A stretch of 64,000 nucleotides of DNA from Sinosporangium siamense (GTDB lineage: Bacteria; Actinomycetota; Actinomycetes; Streptosporangiales; Streptosporangiaceae). Below the pieces are notes generated by a model. That model saw only the letters and a program-made list of their open reading frames with translations. It had not been told where the DNA came from and did no database searches. Below are positions 10,216-19,805 of this stretch, piece after piece; position 1 is the stretch's first letter; the number at the start of each line of letters is the position of its first letter. The stretch covers positions 1-64,000 of the forward strand of contig NZ_BOOW01000053.1 in the NCBI RefSeq assembly GCF_016863435.1, given 5' to 3'. The translations under genes were made by a program, and so were the position numbers.

Positions 10216-10632
10216 TCAGGCGGGGAGGACCGCCTGACGGGCCGAGGGAAAGTAGCGGCTCAGCATAAAGATCGACAGCGCTCCCAGGGCCAGCTCGACG
10301 AAGGTGACCACCACCAGCGGGCTCGCCGGCATGCCGTCCACCGCGATGCTCAGGATCCGCCCAAGGCCGTAGGCGACGTAGACGACGGCCCCGGCGATCA
10401 GCGCCGGGTAGGCCAGCCGGGAGACGAAGACGGCGGCGATCGTGAGGGCCCCGGTCGCGAGCAGGGCCGCGCCGGGCGCCCGGATCTCGCTGAGCAGGCT
10501 GGCGTCGCCGCCCAGCTCGACGCCGTTGAGCGCGTGGAGAGTCGCGGGCGAGAACGACAGGGCCGCGCCGACCGCGAGCAGGGCCAGGCCGGATACGACC
10601 AGGAACAGGGTGAGGGGTGTGCGGCTCCGCAT
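10216..10632 (-). CDS. DUF4345-type small membrane protein
   Basis: 138 residues with about four hydrophobic segments (LFLVVSGLALLAVGAAL, GALLATGALTIAAVFV, LIAGAVVYVAYGLGRI, VVTFVELALGALSIFML). The spacing and the AAP-x-LHAL..LRAPG-like region match the DUF4345 family, whose function is unknown. ATG 10632 has a good ribosome site (GGAAGGG); longer frames upstream do not. Divergent from the AraC regulator, which may control it. Confidence 0.75.
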   Translation of the reverse strand: MRSRTPLTLFLVVSGLALLAVGAALSFSPATLHALNGVELGGDASLLSEIRAPGAALLATGALTIAAVFVSRLAYPALIAGAVVYVAYGLGRILSIAVDGMPASPLVVVTFVELALGALSIFMLSRYFPSARQAVLPA

Positions 10633-10802
10633 GTTCGTTGTCCCTTCCAAAGGGGCGCGTTTCCCTTGACCTGGAACAGCACCCCGACGATGTTGCCGGA
10701 ATCCATGCTGAAGCCGTGAACATGGACACACAATGACCACGTGTCCGGCCTGCTTTGCCGTTCGTCCAGGCATGTGGACGGGCGATCGGCCGCGGTGGCA
10801 CG

Positions 10803-11777
10803 ATGACGCCTATGCCAAGCCCGCCCCGCAGGATCCCCGCCCCGGCGGACGTCGTCGGCGAGGCGCTCCACCAGCTCCGCCTCACCGGGACCCTCTACTG
10901 CCGTGCCGAGCTCACCGCGCCCTGGGGTGTGGACGTGCCGCCCCTCGACGGGGCCATGGCCTTCCAGATCGTCACCGCAGGGCAGTGCCTGCTGGAGATG
11001 GCGGGGGCGGCGCCGCTTCTCCTCCAGCCGGGCAGCCTCACGCTGATTCCCCACGGTTCCGCGCACCGGTTCCGCAGCGGCCCCGGCGTCGACTGCGAGC
11101 CGCTGTTCGACCTCCAGGTCGAGCGGGTCAGCGACCGCTACGAGATCATGCGCCACGGCGGCGGGGGAGAGATCACCCGCGTCACCTACGGCGTCGTGCA
11201 GTTCGACCAGGCGGTGGGGCGGCGCCTCACCGCGCAACTGCCCGAGGTCCTGCACATCGACGCCTGGGAGGACGACGGGAGCTGGCTGCACAGCACCCTG
11301 CGCTTCATCTCCCGCGAGGCCCTCACCCTGCGCCCCGGCGGTGAGACCGTGCTCACCCGCCTGGCCGACATCCTCGTCATCCAGGCCATCCGCGCCTGGC
11401 TCGACTCCGCCCCCGAAGCCCACCAGGGCTGGCTCGCCGCCCTGCGCGACGAGCACATCGGGCGGGCCCTCACGCTCATGCACAGCGCCCCCGAGCAGGA
11501 CTGGAGCGTCGCCACCCTCGCCCACGAGGCCGGCATGTCCCGCTCCGCCTTCTCGGCCCGCTTCACCGAACTGGTGGGTGAGCCCGCCATGCGCTATCTC
11601 GCGCACTGGCGCATGGGGCTCGCCCGCACCCACCTCCAGCAGACCGCCGAACCCCTCACCCTCGTCGCCCGCCGCTTCGGCTACCAGTCCGAGGCGGCGT
11701 TCTGCCGGGCCTTCAAACGCGCCTTCGGCGTGTCCCCCGGCAGCGTGCGCCGACCGGCGGTGCCCGCGGCGATGTGA
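10803..11777 (+). CDS. AraC-family transcriptional regulator with cupin sensor
   Basis: 324 residues from ATG 10803. The N-terminal half is a cupin-type sensor (AFQIVTAGQCLLEM, LQPGSLTLIPHGSAHRF), and the C-terminal about 100 residues are a double helix-turn-helix of the AraC type (WSVATLAHEAGMSRSAFSARF, then ARRFGYQSEAAFCRAFKRAF with the usual PGSVRR end). This layout is common among actinomycete AraC proteins that regulate a neighbouring divergent gene, here the DUF4345 protein. The exact start is uncertain because ATG 10812 is also possible. Confidence 0.92.
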   Translation: MTPMPSPPRRIPAPADVVGEALHQLRLTGTLYCRAELTAPWGVDVPPLDGAMAFQIVTAGQCLLEMAGAAPLLLQPGSLTLIPHGSAHRFRSGPGVDCEPLFDLQVERVSDRYEIMRHGGGGEITRVTYGVVQFDQAVGRRLTAQLPEVLHIDAWEDDGSWLHSTLRFISREALTLRPGGETVLTRLADILVIQAIRAWLDSAPEAHQGWLAALRDEHIGRALTLMHSAPEQDWSVATLAHEAGMSRSAFSARFTELVGEPAMRYLAHWRMGLARTHLQQTAEPLTLVARRFGYQSEAAFCRAFKRAFGVSPGSVRRPAVPAAM

Positions 11778-12086
11778 AGGACGTGGGGTACGGCGGAGCC
11801 GGCTTGGAACGTACCGTGTCCTCGCCGGGGCCCTGACACGTCTTGTTCGGCTGCTTCTGCCTGCCGCCGATCGCAGTGTATTGACTGACTTATCTTGCCA
11901 TTTGCTAATTTCGTCATTTCTATTGTCAGAACGTTGTTGGGATCGCTCCCCTGGCCTCTTGTTTGGGTTGTGTGCAAATCGGCGTATCGGTAAGGCGTTA
12001 AACGGCTACATGGACCTGCGTCATGTCATGAAAAGTGATGCGTGACACCGACTTGGCGGCCATGCCATACTCGCAGAGGATTTGAA
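11778..12086. other. AT-rich promoter region upstream of the NRPS operon
   Basis: About 300 bases without a gene. The part 11880-11950 is clearly AT-richer than the coding DNA around it and contains TTGACT (11881-11886), a good -35 sequence, followed 19 bases later by TAATTT, a weak -10. The promoter assignment is tentative. Confidence 0.35.
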
Positions 12087-12101
12087 TAGGAAAGTTTCCT
12101 A
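12087..12101. promoter_or_regulatory. 15-bp palindrome, probable operator
   Basis: TAGGAAAGTTTCCTA is a perfect inverted repeat around a central base, 84 bases upstream of the acyl-ligase start. The same palindrome (with C in the centre) is at 50547-50565, and a degenerate copy at 47202-47218. The recurrence suggests a binding site for one regulator; its identity cannot be read here. A second inverted repeat (GGGCAGGC / GCCTGCCC, about 12125-12154) lies between it and the start codon. Confidence 0.65.
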
Positions 12102-12184
12102 AGATTTCCTTTCGGGCGTTCCGGGCAGGCAATCTCGCAGGTGAGGCCTGCCCTAATCTGCTCACCTCTGATGGAGGTGCGACT

Positions 12185-13714
12185 GTGGTCGCCTCACGAG
12201 GCATGCCCTCATCCGTGGAAGGCCGGCACAATGTCCGAATCACCGGCGCCCGGGAACCCCTGACAGTCCCGGCCGTTCTCGCGAGCCGCGCGCTCGCGCA
12301 ACCGGACCGCGTCGCCCTGAATGTGGGCGGCTCCCGGTCTCTGACGTACCTCGAATGGGAACAGCGCGCCAACGCCGTCGCCACCGGTCTGCTCGACCGC
12401 GGTATGCGGCGCGGCGACCGTGTGGGGACGCTCTTCGACGAGCACCACTGGATCGAATACGCGATCACCTATGTCGCGATCCAGAAGGCGGGCGCGGTCG
12501 CGGTGCCGCTTCCCTCACGCCTCGCGCCCTCCGAGATCCGGTGGATGCTGGACCACTGCGGGGCCCGCGGCGTCGTCTCCGACGGCAAGATCCGCGGTGT
12601 GCTGGACATCCCGATGTGGAAGGCCGACGACCTCGCCACCGGCGCCGCCGATCCACCGGACGCCGGTGCCGGACCCGGCGACCTCGCGCAGATCCTCTAC
12701 ACGTCGGGCACGACCGGGCGGCCCAAGGGGGTGGAGGCGAGCCATGCCAACCTCACCTTCGAGATCGGCGCCTTCCGCCGGGGACGGCCGCTGGGGCATT
12801 CCGAGCACTTCGCGCACGCCTTCCCCATCGGCACCAACGCCGGGCAGACGATGCTCCTCAACTCGCTCCACGTGCATCCCGCCGCGCTGGTCCTGCCGCG
12901 CTTCTCGCCGGACCGCTTCGCCCGGCTCATCGCCGCGCACGCGGCGGGGACCGTCTTCGTGGTGCCGGCCATGGCGATGGAACTGCTCAACGCGCGGGTG
13001 CAGGACCGGCACGACCTGTCCGGCGTCGTCCTGCTGGGCTCCACGGCGGCGCCGCTCCCGCCCTCGGTCGGCGCCGGGCTGGCCCAGGCGTTCCCGAAGG
13101 CCGCGATCGTCAACTACTACACCTCGACCGAGGCGGCCCCCGCAGGGACGACGATGATCTTCGATCCTGCGCGGCCCGGATCGCTGGGCCGCGCGTCGGG
13201 AGCCAACACCGTCAGGATCACGGCTACCGACGGCACGCCGCTGCCGGCGGGACGGGCGGGGGAGGTGTGGCTGCGCTCCGGCGCCGCCGCCCGTGCCTAC
13301 CACCGGGACCGGCGGGCCACCGACGAGGTGTTCAAACACGGCTGGATCCGCACCGGCGACCTCGGCTACCTCGACTCGGAGGGCTACCTCTATCTGGTGG
13401 ACCGTGAGAGCGACGTCGTCAAGGTGGGCGCCTTCAAGGTGTCGACGATTCATGTCGAGGCGGCGGTGCACCGGCACCCGGCGGTCGCCGACGCGGCGTG
13501 CTTCGCCGTCACCCATCCCGCCTTCGGCACGCTGACCGCCGTGGCCGTCGTCAAGCGGGCCCCGGTGACCGCCGCCGACCTGCGGCGTTTCCTCGCCGAG
13601 CACCTCGCCCCGCACGAGGTGCCGGCACGTGTGATCTTCCTCGACTCCCTGCCTAGGAACGATGCAGGAAAAGTCATGAAACGAGAACTTCGGCAGCGCG
13701 CGGAAGGGATGTGA
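12185..13714 (+). CDS. Acyl-AMP ligase (class I adenylate-forming enzyme)
   Basis: 509 residues. Activates a carboxylic acid as acyl-AMP and passes it to CoA or a carrier protein. Motifs in order: YTSGTTGRPKG (phosphate loop), NYYTSTEA, TGDLGYLD and the C-terminal catalytic Lys in NDAGKVMKREL. GTG 12185 is chosen because GGAGG sits 7 bases before it. First gene of the putative operon; with the free carrier protein at the operon end (27447-27716) it is the obvious starter-loading enzyme. Whether the acid is a fatty acid or an aromatic acid is not visible. The protein lacks a carrier domain of its own. Confidence 0.92.
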   Translation: MVASRGMPSSVEGRHNVRITGAREPLTVPAVLASRALAQPDRVALNVGGSRSLTYLEWEQRANAVATGLLDRGMRRGDRVGTLFDEHHWIEYAITYVAIQKAGAVAVPLPSRLAPSEIRWMLDHCGARGVVSDGKIRGVLDIPMWKADDLATGAADPPDAGAGPGDLAQILYTSGTTGRPKGVEASHANLTFEIGAFRRGRPLGHSEHFAHAFPIGTNAGQTMLLNSLHVHPAALVLPRFSPDRFARLIAAHAAGTVFVVPAMAMELLNARVQDRHDLSGVVLLGSTAAPLPPSVGAGLAQAFPKAAIVNYYTSTEAAPAGTTMIFDPARPGSLGRASGANTVRITATDGTPLPAGRAGEVWLRSGAAARAYHRDRRATDEVFKHGWIRTGDLGYLDSEGYLYLVDRESDVVKVGAFKVSTIHVEAAVHRHPAVADAACFAVTHPAFGTLTAVAVVKRAPVTAADLRRFLAEHLAPHEVPARVIFLDSLPRNDAGKVMKRELRQRAEGM

Positions 13715-13717
13715 GCC

Positions 13718-16700
13718 TTGCCCCCGGCTTCACTCGCACAGCACGGCATCTGGATCACCGAGCGGGCCGCGGATGTGGGCCCGGCCTACCACATGGCACT
13801 CAGCATCGACCTTAAGGGGGCTCCCGCCGTACACACCCTGGCGGCGGCCTGCGAGGACGTGATCACACGGCACCCCGTGCTCGGCACCGCCGTCGCCGAG
13901 CGCGACGGCGTGCCCGAGCCCGTCCCCGCGGCCACCCGCCCCACCGTCGCAATCGAGCACGTGCCGGAGAGCCGCCTCGCCGAACGTATGCGTGAGGAGA
14001 CCCGGCGGGCCTTCGACCCGGCCCGCGGCCCCCTCGCGAGATTCCACCTGCTCCTGCCCGCCCCCGGGCGGTGCGTGCTGCTCTTCACCGGCCACCACCT
14101 GGTGTTCGACGGCATCTCCAAAGACATCCTCGTCCGCGACCTGGCCGCCTTCTACAACGCGCGCTCGCACGGCGGCGACCCCGGGCTCCCGCCACTTGAG
14201 ACCGGCTACGCCGAGCACGCCGCCGCCGAGCACACCGCCGTCGGCGGCGCACTCCCCGACGCGCGGGCCTACTGGGCGCCCAGGTTTCGCGAGCCCGAGG
14301 CCGTGCTCCCAGGCCTGCGCCCCGGGCACGCCGAGGGCGGCGCCGAGATCGCCTCGGTCATCGTCGAGCAGGAGTTCAACGGGCTCGCCGCGACGGCCGC
14401 GGAGCTCGGCCTCACCCACTTCGAGGTCCTGCTCGCCGCCCTGCACACCCTGCTGTTCAGGTACGGCACAGCGGCGCCGGCGATCGCCATCGACCTCAGC
14501 ACCAGGACCGCCGGCACCCGCGACCACATCGGGCTGTTCGTCAACGAACTCCCCGTCTTCACCAGCCCCGCCCCCGAGATGAGTTTCGCGGACTTCGCCC
14601 GCCTGGTCCGGCGCGACGTCAGGCAGATGTACGCCGTGCGCGCCGTGCCCCTGGCCCGCGCCGTACCCGGGCTGACGCCGCGCACCGCCCTCGCGCCCGT
14701 CTCCCTCAGCTACCGCAGGCACGACACCGACCCCGTCTTCGCCGGGGCCGCGGCGGTCGTCGACCGCACCCTGTGGTGCGGCGGCAGCCGCAACCCCCTC
14801 CACATCCAGGCGGTGGAGGGCCCTTCGGAGCTCGTGCTCAAGCTGCAATACGCCCCGGCGCTGCTCGGCGCGGACGACGTGGAGAGGATCGGCGGGCACC
14901 TGCGGACCCTGCTGGCCGCCGTCGTCAAGGACCCGCGCACCCGCCTGGCCGACCTGGAGGTGCTCGGCGCGGAGGAACGCCACAACGTCGTCGCCGATTG
15001 GAGCGTGACACGCGCCCCCCACCTCACCGCGGAACCGGTGGTGGCCATGATCGCGCGGCAGGTCCAGGCCAACCCGGGCAGGCCCGCCGTGATCGACGGG
15101 GAGCGCCGCGTCAGCTACGCCGAGCTGGACGCGCTCGCCAACGGCGTCGCGGCACGGCTGGGCGACGCGCGCGACACCCTCTGCGCGGTGCACGAGGGCA
15201 ACTCCATCGAGATGGTGGCCGCCTGGCTCGGAGTGCTCAAAGCGGGCGGCGCCTACCTGCCGCTCGACCCCGCCCATCCGCCGGCCCGGCTGCAGATGAT
15301 TCTGGAGGACGCCGCCCCCTCCGTGGTGCTGTCGGTAGGAGACCTTCCCTTCAGCACCGATGCCACGGTGCTGCGACTCGGCGACGTGCGGCCGACGACG
15401 GCGGCCCCGCCCACCCCGCCCCGCAGCGGCGACCTCGCCTACACCATCTACACCTCCGGCTCGACCGGCCGCCCCAAGGGCGTGCAGGTGGAGCACCGGT
15501 CCCTGGCCAACCTGCTGCTCGCGATGGCCGACCGGCTCGGATCCTCGGCCGGCGACGTGTGGCTGGGGCTGACCTCACCGTCGTTCGACATCAGCGCCCT
15601 GGAGGTCTTCCTCCCGCTGGCCACCGGCGGGCGCCTGGTCGTCGTGCCGCCGGGCACGGCCAGGGACGGCAGTGCCGTACGCAGCCTGATCGCGGATGAG
15701 GGAGTCACCCATGTGCAGGCGACACCTTCCGGGTGGGAGCTGCTGCTTGAGTGCGGCTTCGCCGACGAGACGATCAGCGCGCTCAGCGGGGGCGAGGCCC
15801 TGCCGGCGGGGCTCGCCCGCGATCTGCGGGCCCGCGTCCGGCGGCTGGTCAACGTCTACGGCCCGACGGAGACCACGATCTGGTCCACCGCCGACGAGGT
15901 GCCCCCCGAGCCGGAGCACGTCGGGATCGGCGGGCCCATCGCGAACACCACCGTCCGGGTGCTCGGCCCCGGTCTCGACCTGCTGCCGATCGGCGTGCCC
16001 GGCGAGCTCTTCATCGGCGGCGACGGCGTCGCACGCGGATATCTCCGCCGCCCGGGACTCACGGCGCAGCGCTTTGTGCCCGACCCGTACGGCCCCGCCG
16101 GGGCGCGGCTCTATCGCACCGGTGACCGGGTCCGCTGGCGGGGCGACGGCACTCTTGAGTTCCTCGGCCGCGCCGACAACCAGATCAAGATCCGCGGACA
16201 CCGGGTGGAGCTCGGCGAGATCGAGTCGCGGCTCCTTGAGCACTCCGGCGTGCGCCAGGCCGCGGTCGTCCACCGCGACGGGCGCCTCATCGCCTACGTG
16301 GTGCCGCGCGGCGCGATCCCACCGGTGGACGACCTCAAACGGCACCTGGCCGGCACGCTGCCCACGGCCATGGTGCCTTCGGCGTACGTCGTCCTTTCCG
16401 GGTTTCCGCTGAACCCGAACGGCAAGCTCGACCGGGCCGCACTCCCCGGCCCCGCGCCCGCCGCGGCCGAGCCGGCCCCCGCGGAGCACTCCGGCGTGGC
16501 GGGGCAGATCATCGAGATCTGCGGCGAGGCGCTCGGAGCCGAGGCGATCGGGCCCGACGACGACCTGTTCGAACTCGGCGCGCACTCGCTCACCGTGACC
16601 CGCATCATCGCCGCGATCCGCCGCGCGACCGGCGTCGAGGTCTCGCTGGACACGGTGTTCGACTATCCGACTCCGGCGGGCATCACCGCCGTCGTGCTCC

Positions 16701-16720
16701 AGGAGGCCGGACGCTTATGA
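13718..16720 (+). CDS. NRPS module C-A-T, glycine-like code
   Basis: 1000 residues. Condensation domain with the active HHxxxDG (HHLVFDG, residues about 127-133), adenylation domain with YTSGSTGRPKG, YGPTET, YRTGDRVRW and the NPNGKLDR Lys, and a thiolation domain with LGAHSL carrying the pantetheine Ser. Reading the pocket residues by eye against GrsA gives D-I-L-Q-L-G-V-I-W-K, one change from the common glycine code; glycine is the best guess. TTG 13718 is supported by GGAAGGGA 8 bases upstream. The lead C domain means that it accepts an acyl chain from a carrier protein, probably the free one in this operon. Its stop overlaps the next start (ATGA). Confidence 0.95.
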   Translation: MPPASLAQHGIWITERAADVGPAYHMALSIDLKGAPAVHTLAAACEDVITRHPVLGTAVAERDGVPEPVPAATRPTVAIEHVPESRLAERMREETRRAFDPARGPLARFHLLLPAPGRCVLLFTGHHLVFDGISKDILVRDLAAFYNARSHGGDPGLPPLETGYAEHAAAEHTAVGGALPDARAYWAPRFREPEAVLPGLRPGHAEGGAEIASVIVEQEFNGLAATAAELGLTHFEVLLAALHTLLFRYGTAAPAIAIDLSTRTAGTRDHIGLFVNELPVFTSPAPEMSFADFARLVRRDVRQMYAVRAVPLARAVPGLTPRTALAPVSLSYRRHDTDPVFAGAAAVVDRTLWCGGSRNPLHIQAVEGPSELVLKLQYAPALLGADDVERIGGHLRTLLAAVVKDPRTRLADLEVLGAEERHNVVADWSVTRAPHLTAEPVVAMIARQVQANPGRPAVIDGERRVSYAELDALANGVAARLGDARDTLCAVHEGNSIEMVAAWLGVLKAGGAYLPLDPAHPPARLQMILEDAAPSVVLSVGDLPFSTDATVLRLGDVRPTTAAPPTPPRSGDLAYTIYTSGSTGRPKGVQVEHRSLANLLLAMADRLGSSAGDVWLGLTSPSFDISALEVFLPLATGGRLVVVPPGTARDGSAVRSLIADEGVTHVQATPSGWELLLECGFADETISALSGGEALPAGLARDLRARVRRLVNVYGPTETTIWSTADEVPPEPEHVGIGGPIANTTVRVLGPGLDLLPIGVPGELFIGGDGVARGYLRRPGLTAQRFVPDPYGPAGARLYRTGDRVRWRGDGTLEFLGRADNQIKIRGHRVELGEIESRLLEHSGVRQAAVVHRDGRLIAYVVPRGAIPPVDDLKRHLAGTLPTAMVPSAYVVLSGFPLNPNGKLDRAALPGPAPAAAEPAPAEHSGVAGQIIEICGEALGAEAIGPDDDLFELGAHSLTVTRIIAAIRRATGVEVSLDTVFDYPTPAGITAVVLQEAGRL

Positions 16721-18453
16721 CAGACGACGGTCGCACGGGACGGGGAACGTTCCCGCCGGTCACGAAGCGGATCCCGGTTGCCTACACCGGGGCCGGCGCC
16801 CGGTCGGGGCCCGTCACCATGTCGCAGCGGAACGTGCTCCGCGCCATGCGGCACCAGACCACAGACGGCCACAACTTCACCCTCTGGCAGATCGTGGACC
16901 TGCCCGCCGGCACCGGCCTCGACGACGTCACACGGGCGGTCGCCGGCCTGCTCACCGCCTATGAGTCGCTCAGGACGGGGTTCACCCTCGGCGACGACCC
17001 CGTCCAGCATGTCGCCGGGTCGGGAACGATCCCGCTTTCCGTCCACGAGGCCGGCGACGCCGCGGACGAGGAGGCGGCCGACCTCGCCGCCCGCTACACC
17101 AGCGCCAGGTTCGACCCGGCAGAGCCGGCCCCCCTCCGGGTCGGCGTCGTCACCCGGGAGGATGTGCCCGTCAAGGTGGTCTTCGTGTTCTCCCACCTGG
17201 CGGTCGACGCCGCGAGCGTCTGGATTCTGCTGCGGCGGTTCGAGCACCTCCTGACCCCGGGCACCCGCGCCGTCCCGCCCGCACGCCAGCCGATCGACCA
17301 GGCCGAGGTGGAGCGTTCCGACCTCGGGAGGCGCCGCGCCGACGCGGCGCTGCGGCACTGGCGTGAGCGGCTGACCCGCGGGCCGCAGAGCATGTTCGCG
17401 GTCCCGCTCCACCCGGCAGGGCGCGCCGTCTACCGCTCCGCCCGGCTGCGGTCCCGCCTCGCCGCCGCGGGCGCCGCCGCCGTCGCCGCGCGCACCCGCA
17501 CCAGCCCGTCTGCCGTCGTGCTGGCCACCGTGGCGGCGCTGATCGGGCTCCGCGCCGACCGGCGGACCTGCCTCATCACCTCCGTGGCGGGCAACCGTTC
17601 GGCCCCCGAACTCCGCGACTACGTCGGTCCGCTCGCCCAGGACGCGCTGCTCCTGCTGGACCTTTCGGCGCCCACCTTCGACACGCTGGTGCGCAAGACC
17701 TGGTCTAGCGCGATCGGCGCCTACCGGCACAGCCAGTTCGACGCGATTCGGCTGTGGGAGACGGTCGAGACGGTCGACCGTACGCGTGGCACGAACTTCG
17801 CCCGCGACTGCGTCTTCAACGACCAGAGCGACTACTCGGCCGCCGGCCGTCCGGCCAAAGCGGCACGGGCGCGGCAGGAGGGGGAGACGGAGTTCACCTG
17901 GCTTCCCGCCGGATTCGTGCCCGCCCGTTTTGTCTTCTATGTGAACCGCCTCGATGACACGGCCGAGTTCGTCCTGTGGGCCGACACCCGCCGCCTCCCC
18001 GCCCCCGGCATCGAGGCATTCCTGCGCGGCGCCGAGTCGGTGCTGGCCGCGGCGGCCGGCACCGACGTCGACCTCGGACGGCTGGAGGAGATCACCGGAG
18101 TGACGCCGGTCGAACGGGGAGACCGCTGGCGGTTCGCCGACGCCTGCTGGGTCGACCTCGACGACGTGCGCGCCCTCCTGCACGAGGCACTCGACCTCGA
18201 AGCCGGAGAGGTGTTCGCCGAGGGGGAGCGGCTTGTCGCCTACCTCGTCCCCAAAGGCGACCCGCCCACCCCCGCCGAGATCCACGCCGCCTGCCGTGCC
18301 CTGCTGCCCGACCGGGAGTCGGCGATGACCCCCCACCACTACGTCGTCTGCGCGCATGCCCCGCCCGACCCCCACGACCCCGCGCGGTGGGCCCGGGCCG
18401 CCGTCCTGGCCGAGGGCAGCGGAAGGGAACTCACCGTGCGGGAGGCGCCATGA
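16717..18453 (+). CDS. Free-standing NRPS condensation protein
   Basis: 578 residues. Residues about 30-430 are a condensation domain (MSQRNVLRAM start, YESLRTGF, VFVFSHLAVDAAS in place of HHxxxDG). The second His and the Asp are kept while the first His and Gly are replaced, so catalysis is possible but not certain. The last about 120 residues resemble the C-terminal subdomain of an adenylation domain (RLVAYLVPKGDPPTPAEI), without the rest of the A domain. Ribosome site AGGAGG at 16701-16706; overlaps both neighbours by 4 bases. It may add a second acyl group, form an ester or amide to a carrier-bound substrate, or be a structural partner. Confidence 0.85.
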   Translation: MTDDGRTGRGTFPPVTKRIPVAYTGAGARSGPVTMSQRNVLRAMRHQTTDGHNFTLWQIVDLPAGTGLDDVTRAVAGLLTAYESLRTGFTLGDDPVQHVAGSGTIPLSVHEAGDAADEEAADLAARYTSARFDPAEPAPLRVGVVTREDVPVKVVFVFSHLAVDAASVWILLRRFEHLLTPGTRAVPPARQPIDQAEVERSDLGRRRADAALRHWRERLTRGPQSMFAVPLHPAGRAVYRSARLRSRLAAAGAAAVAARTRTSPSAVVLATVAALIGLRADRRTCLITSVAGNRSAPELRDYVGPLAQDALLLLDLSAPTFDTLVRKTWSSAIGAYRHSQFDAIRLWETVETVDRTRGTNFARDCVFNDQSDYSAAGRPAKAARARQEGETEFTWLPAGFVPARFVFYVNRLDDTAEFVLWADTRRLPAPGIEAFLRGAESVLAAAAGTDVDLGRLEEITGVTPVERGDRWRFADACWVDLDDVRALLHEALDLEAGEVFAEGERLVAYLVPKGDPPTPAEIHAACRALLPDRESAMTPHHYVVCAHAPPDPHDPARWARAAVLAEGSGRELTVREAP

Positions 18454-19805
18454 CACGGCCGGTCGTCATCGTCGGGGCGGGCCTCGCGGGCTCGCTCATG
18501 GCCCTGCTCCTCGCCCGGCACGGGCACGAGGTCGAGGTCTACGAACGCCGCCCCGACCCCCGCCTCGAACCCGGCGACGCCGGCGGCCGCTCCTTCAACC
18601 TCGGCATGTCCGCCAGAGGACTGCGCGCCCTCGAACACGTCGGCCTCGCCCACGCCCTCTCCGGCCGCACCGTGCCCATGCGCGGCCGCATGATCCACCG
18701 GCCCGGCCGCCCACCGCTGTTCCAGCCCTACGGCGTCAACGAGCGCGAGATCCTCCACTCGGTACGGCGGAGCGACCTCAACCGCCTCCTCATCGAGCAG
18801 GCCGCGGCCTACCCCGGCGTGCGCTTCACCTTCGGCGCGCGGTGCGTGGCCGTGGACAGGGACAACGCCGTGCTCACCGTCGCCGACCCCGACGGCGCAA
18901 GGTATGAGGTCAAAGCCGGTTACGTCATCGGCGCCGACGGCGCGTTCTCCAAGGTGCGCCAGGAGATGCAGCGCGGCCGGGCGGCGGACTATCGCCAGGA
19001 GTTCCTCCCCTGGGGGTACAAGGAGCTGACCATACCCCCCGCGCCCGGCGGCGGCCCCCGCACCGAGATCGAGGCGCTGCACGTGTGGCCCGCCGAGGGC
19101 GCGCTCATCGTGGCTCACCCTAACCACGACAACTCGCTGACCTGCACCCTCTTCCTGCCCCACGGCGACTTCGAGGGCCTCGCCACCCCAGAATCCGTCG
19201 TCGCCTTCTTCGGCACCCGCTTCCCGGACATCCCGGAGCTCATCCCCGACCTCGTCACCGAGTTCGCTGCCCACCCCGTCGGCCACCTCGTGACGATCCG
19301 CACCGCACCCTGGCACCACGGCGACACCGTCGTGCTCCTCGGCGACGCCTGCCACGCCGTCTATCCGTTCTACGGCCAGGGAATGAACTCGGCCTTCGAG
19401 GACTGCCTGGTGCTCGACGAGTGCCTGCGCCGCCACCCCGGCGACATGGCCGCCGCCTTCCAGCACTTCGAACGCCTCCGCCGGCCGCACACCGACGTGC
19501 TCGCCGACCTGTCCGCCCAGAACTTCCTCGAGTTGCGCGACCGTGTGCGCTCACCGCTCCACCTCGCCCGAAGACGGGTGGACCTGCTGCTCAACCGGTT
19601 CTTCCCGCGTAGCTGGGTGCCGTTATATACCATGATCTCCCACACCACCACGCCCTATGCAGAGGCACTGCGCCGCGCGCAACAACAGGACGACCTGCTG
19701 CGCCGCCTCGGCTGGGGGCTGGCTGCCGGAGCCGCCTTCGCAGCCGGTGCCGCCTTTCATCGCATTCCCCGTGGCAAGGAAGCGCTGACCAGTGATAACT
19801 CATGA
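18450..19805 (+). CDS. FAD monooxygenase, kynurenine 3-monooxygenase type
   Basis: 451 residues from ATG 18450 (GGAGG at 18441-18445). N-terminal FAD motif VVIVGAGLAGSLMALLLA (GxGxxG), then GGRSFNLGMSARGLRALEHVG, which is the hallmark of kynurenine 3-monooxygenases, the GD motif VLLGDACHAVYPFYGQGMNS, and a C-terminal hydrophobic helix (LAAGAAFAAGAAFH). Kynurenine 3-monooxygenase makes 3-hydroxykynurenine with NADPH and O2; in secondary metabolism it feeds hydroxyanthranilates. No kynureninase or tryptophan dioxygenase gene lies in this window, so the substrate here is open: another aromatic amine, or a carrier-bound intermediate. The coding frame is open further upstream, but that part is a shadow of the preceding gene. 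Confidence 0.88.
   Translation: MTRPVVIVGAGLAGSLMALLLARHGHEVEVYERRPDPRLEPGDAGGRSFNLGMSARGLRALEHVGLAHALSGRTVPMRGRMIHRPGRPPLFQPYGVNEREILHSVRRSDLNRLLIEQAAAYPGVRFTFGARCVAVDRDNAVLTVADPDGARYEVKAGYVIGADGAFSKVRQEMQRGRAADYRQEFLPWGYKELTIPPAPGGGPRTEIEALHVWPAEGALIVAHPNHDNSLTCTLFLPHGDFEGLATPESVVAFFGTRFPDIPELIPDLVTEFAAHPVGHLVTIRTAPWHHGDTVVLLGDACHAVYPFYGQGMNSAFEDCLVLDECLRRHPGDMAAAFQHFERLRRPHTDVLADLSAQNFLELRDRVRSPLHLARRRVDLLLNRFFPRSWVPLYTMISHTTTPYAEALRRAQQQDDLLRRLGWGLAAGAAFAAGAAFHRIPRGKEALTSDNS

Noticed and set aside
11341-12045. 234-residue plus-strand frame behind AraC
   Set aside because: It is a shifted frame of the AraC gene and runs into AT-rich intergenic DNA.
17976-18449. N-terminal extension of the flavoenzyme
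   Set aside because: It is the other frame of the preceding condensation gene; the FAD motif begins at ATG 18450 with GGAGG upstream.
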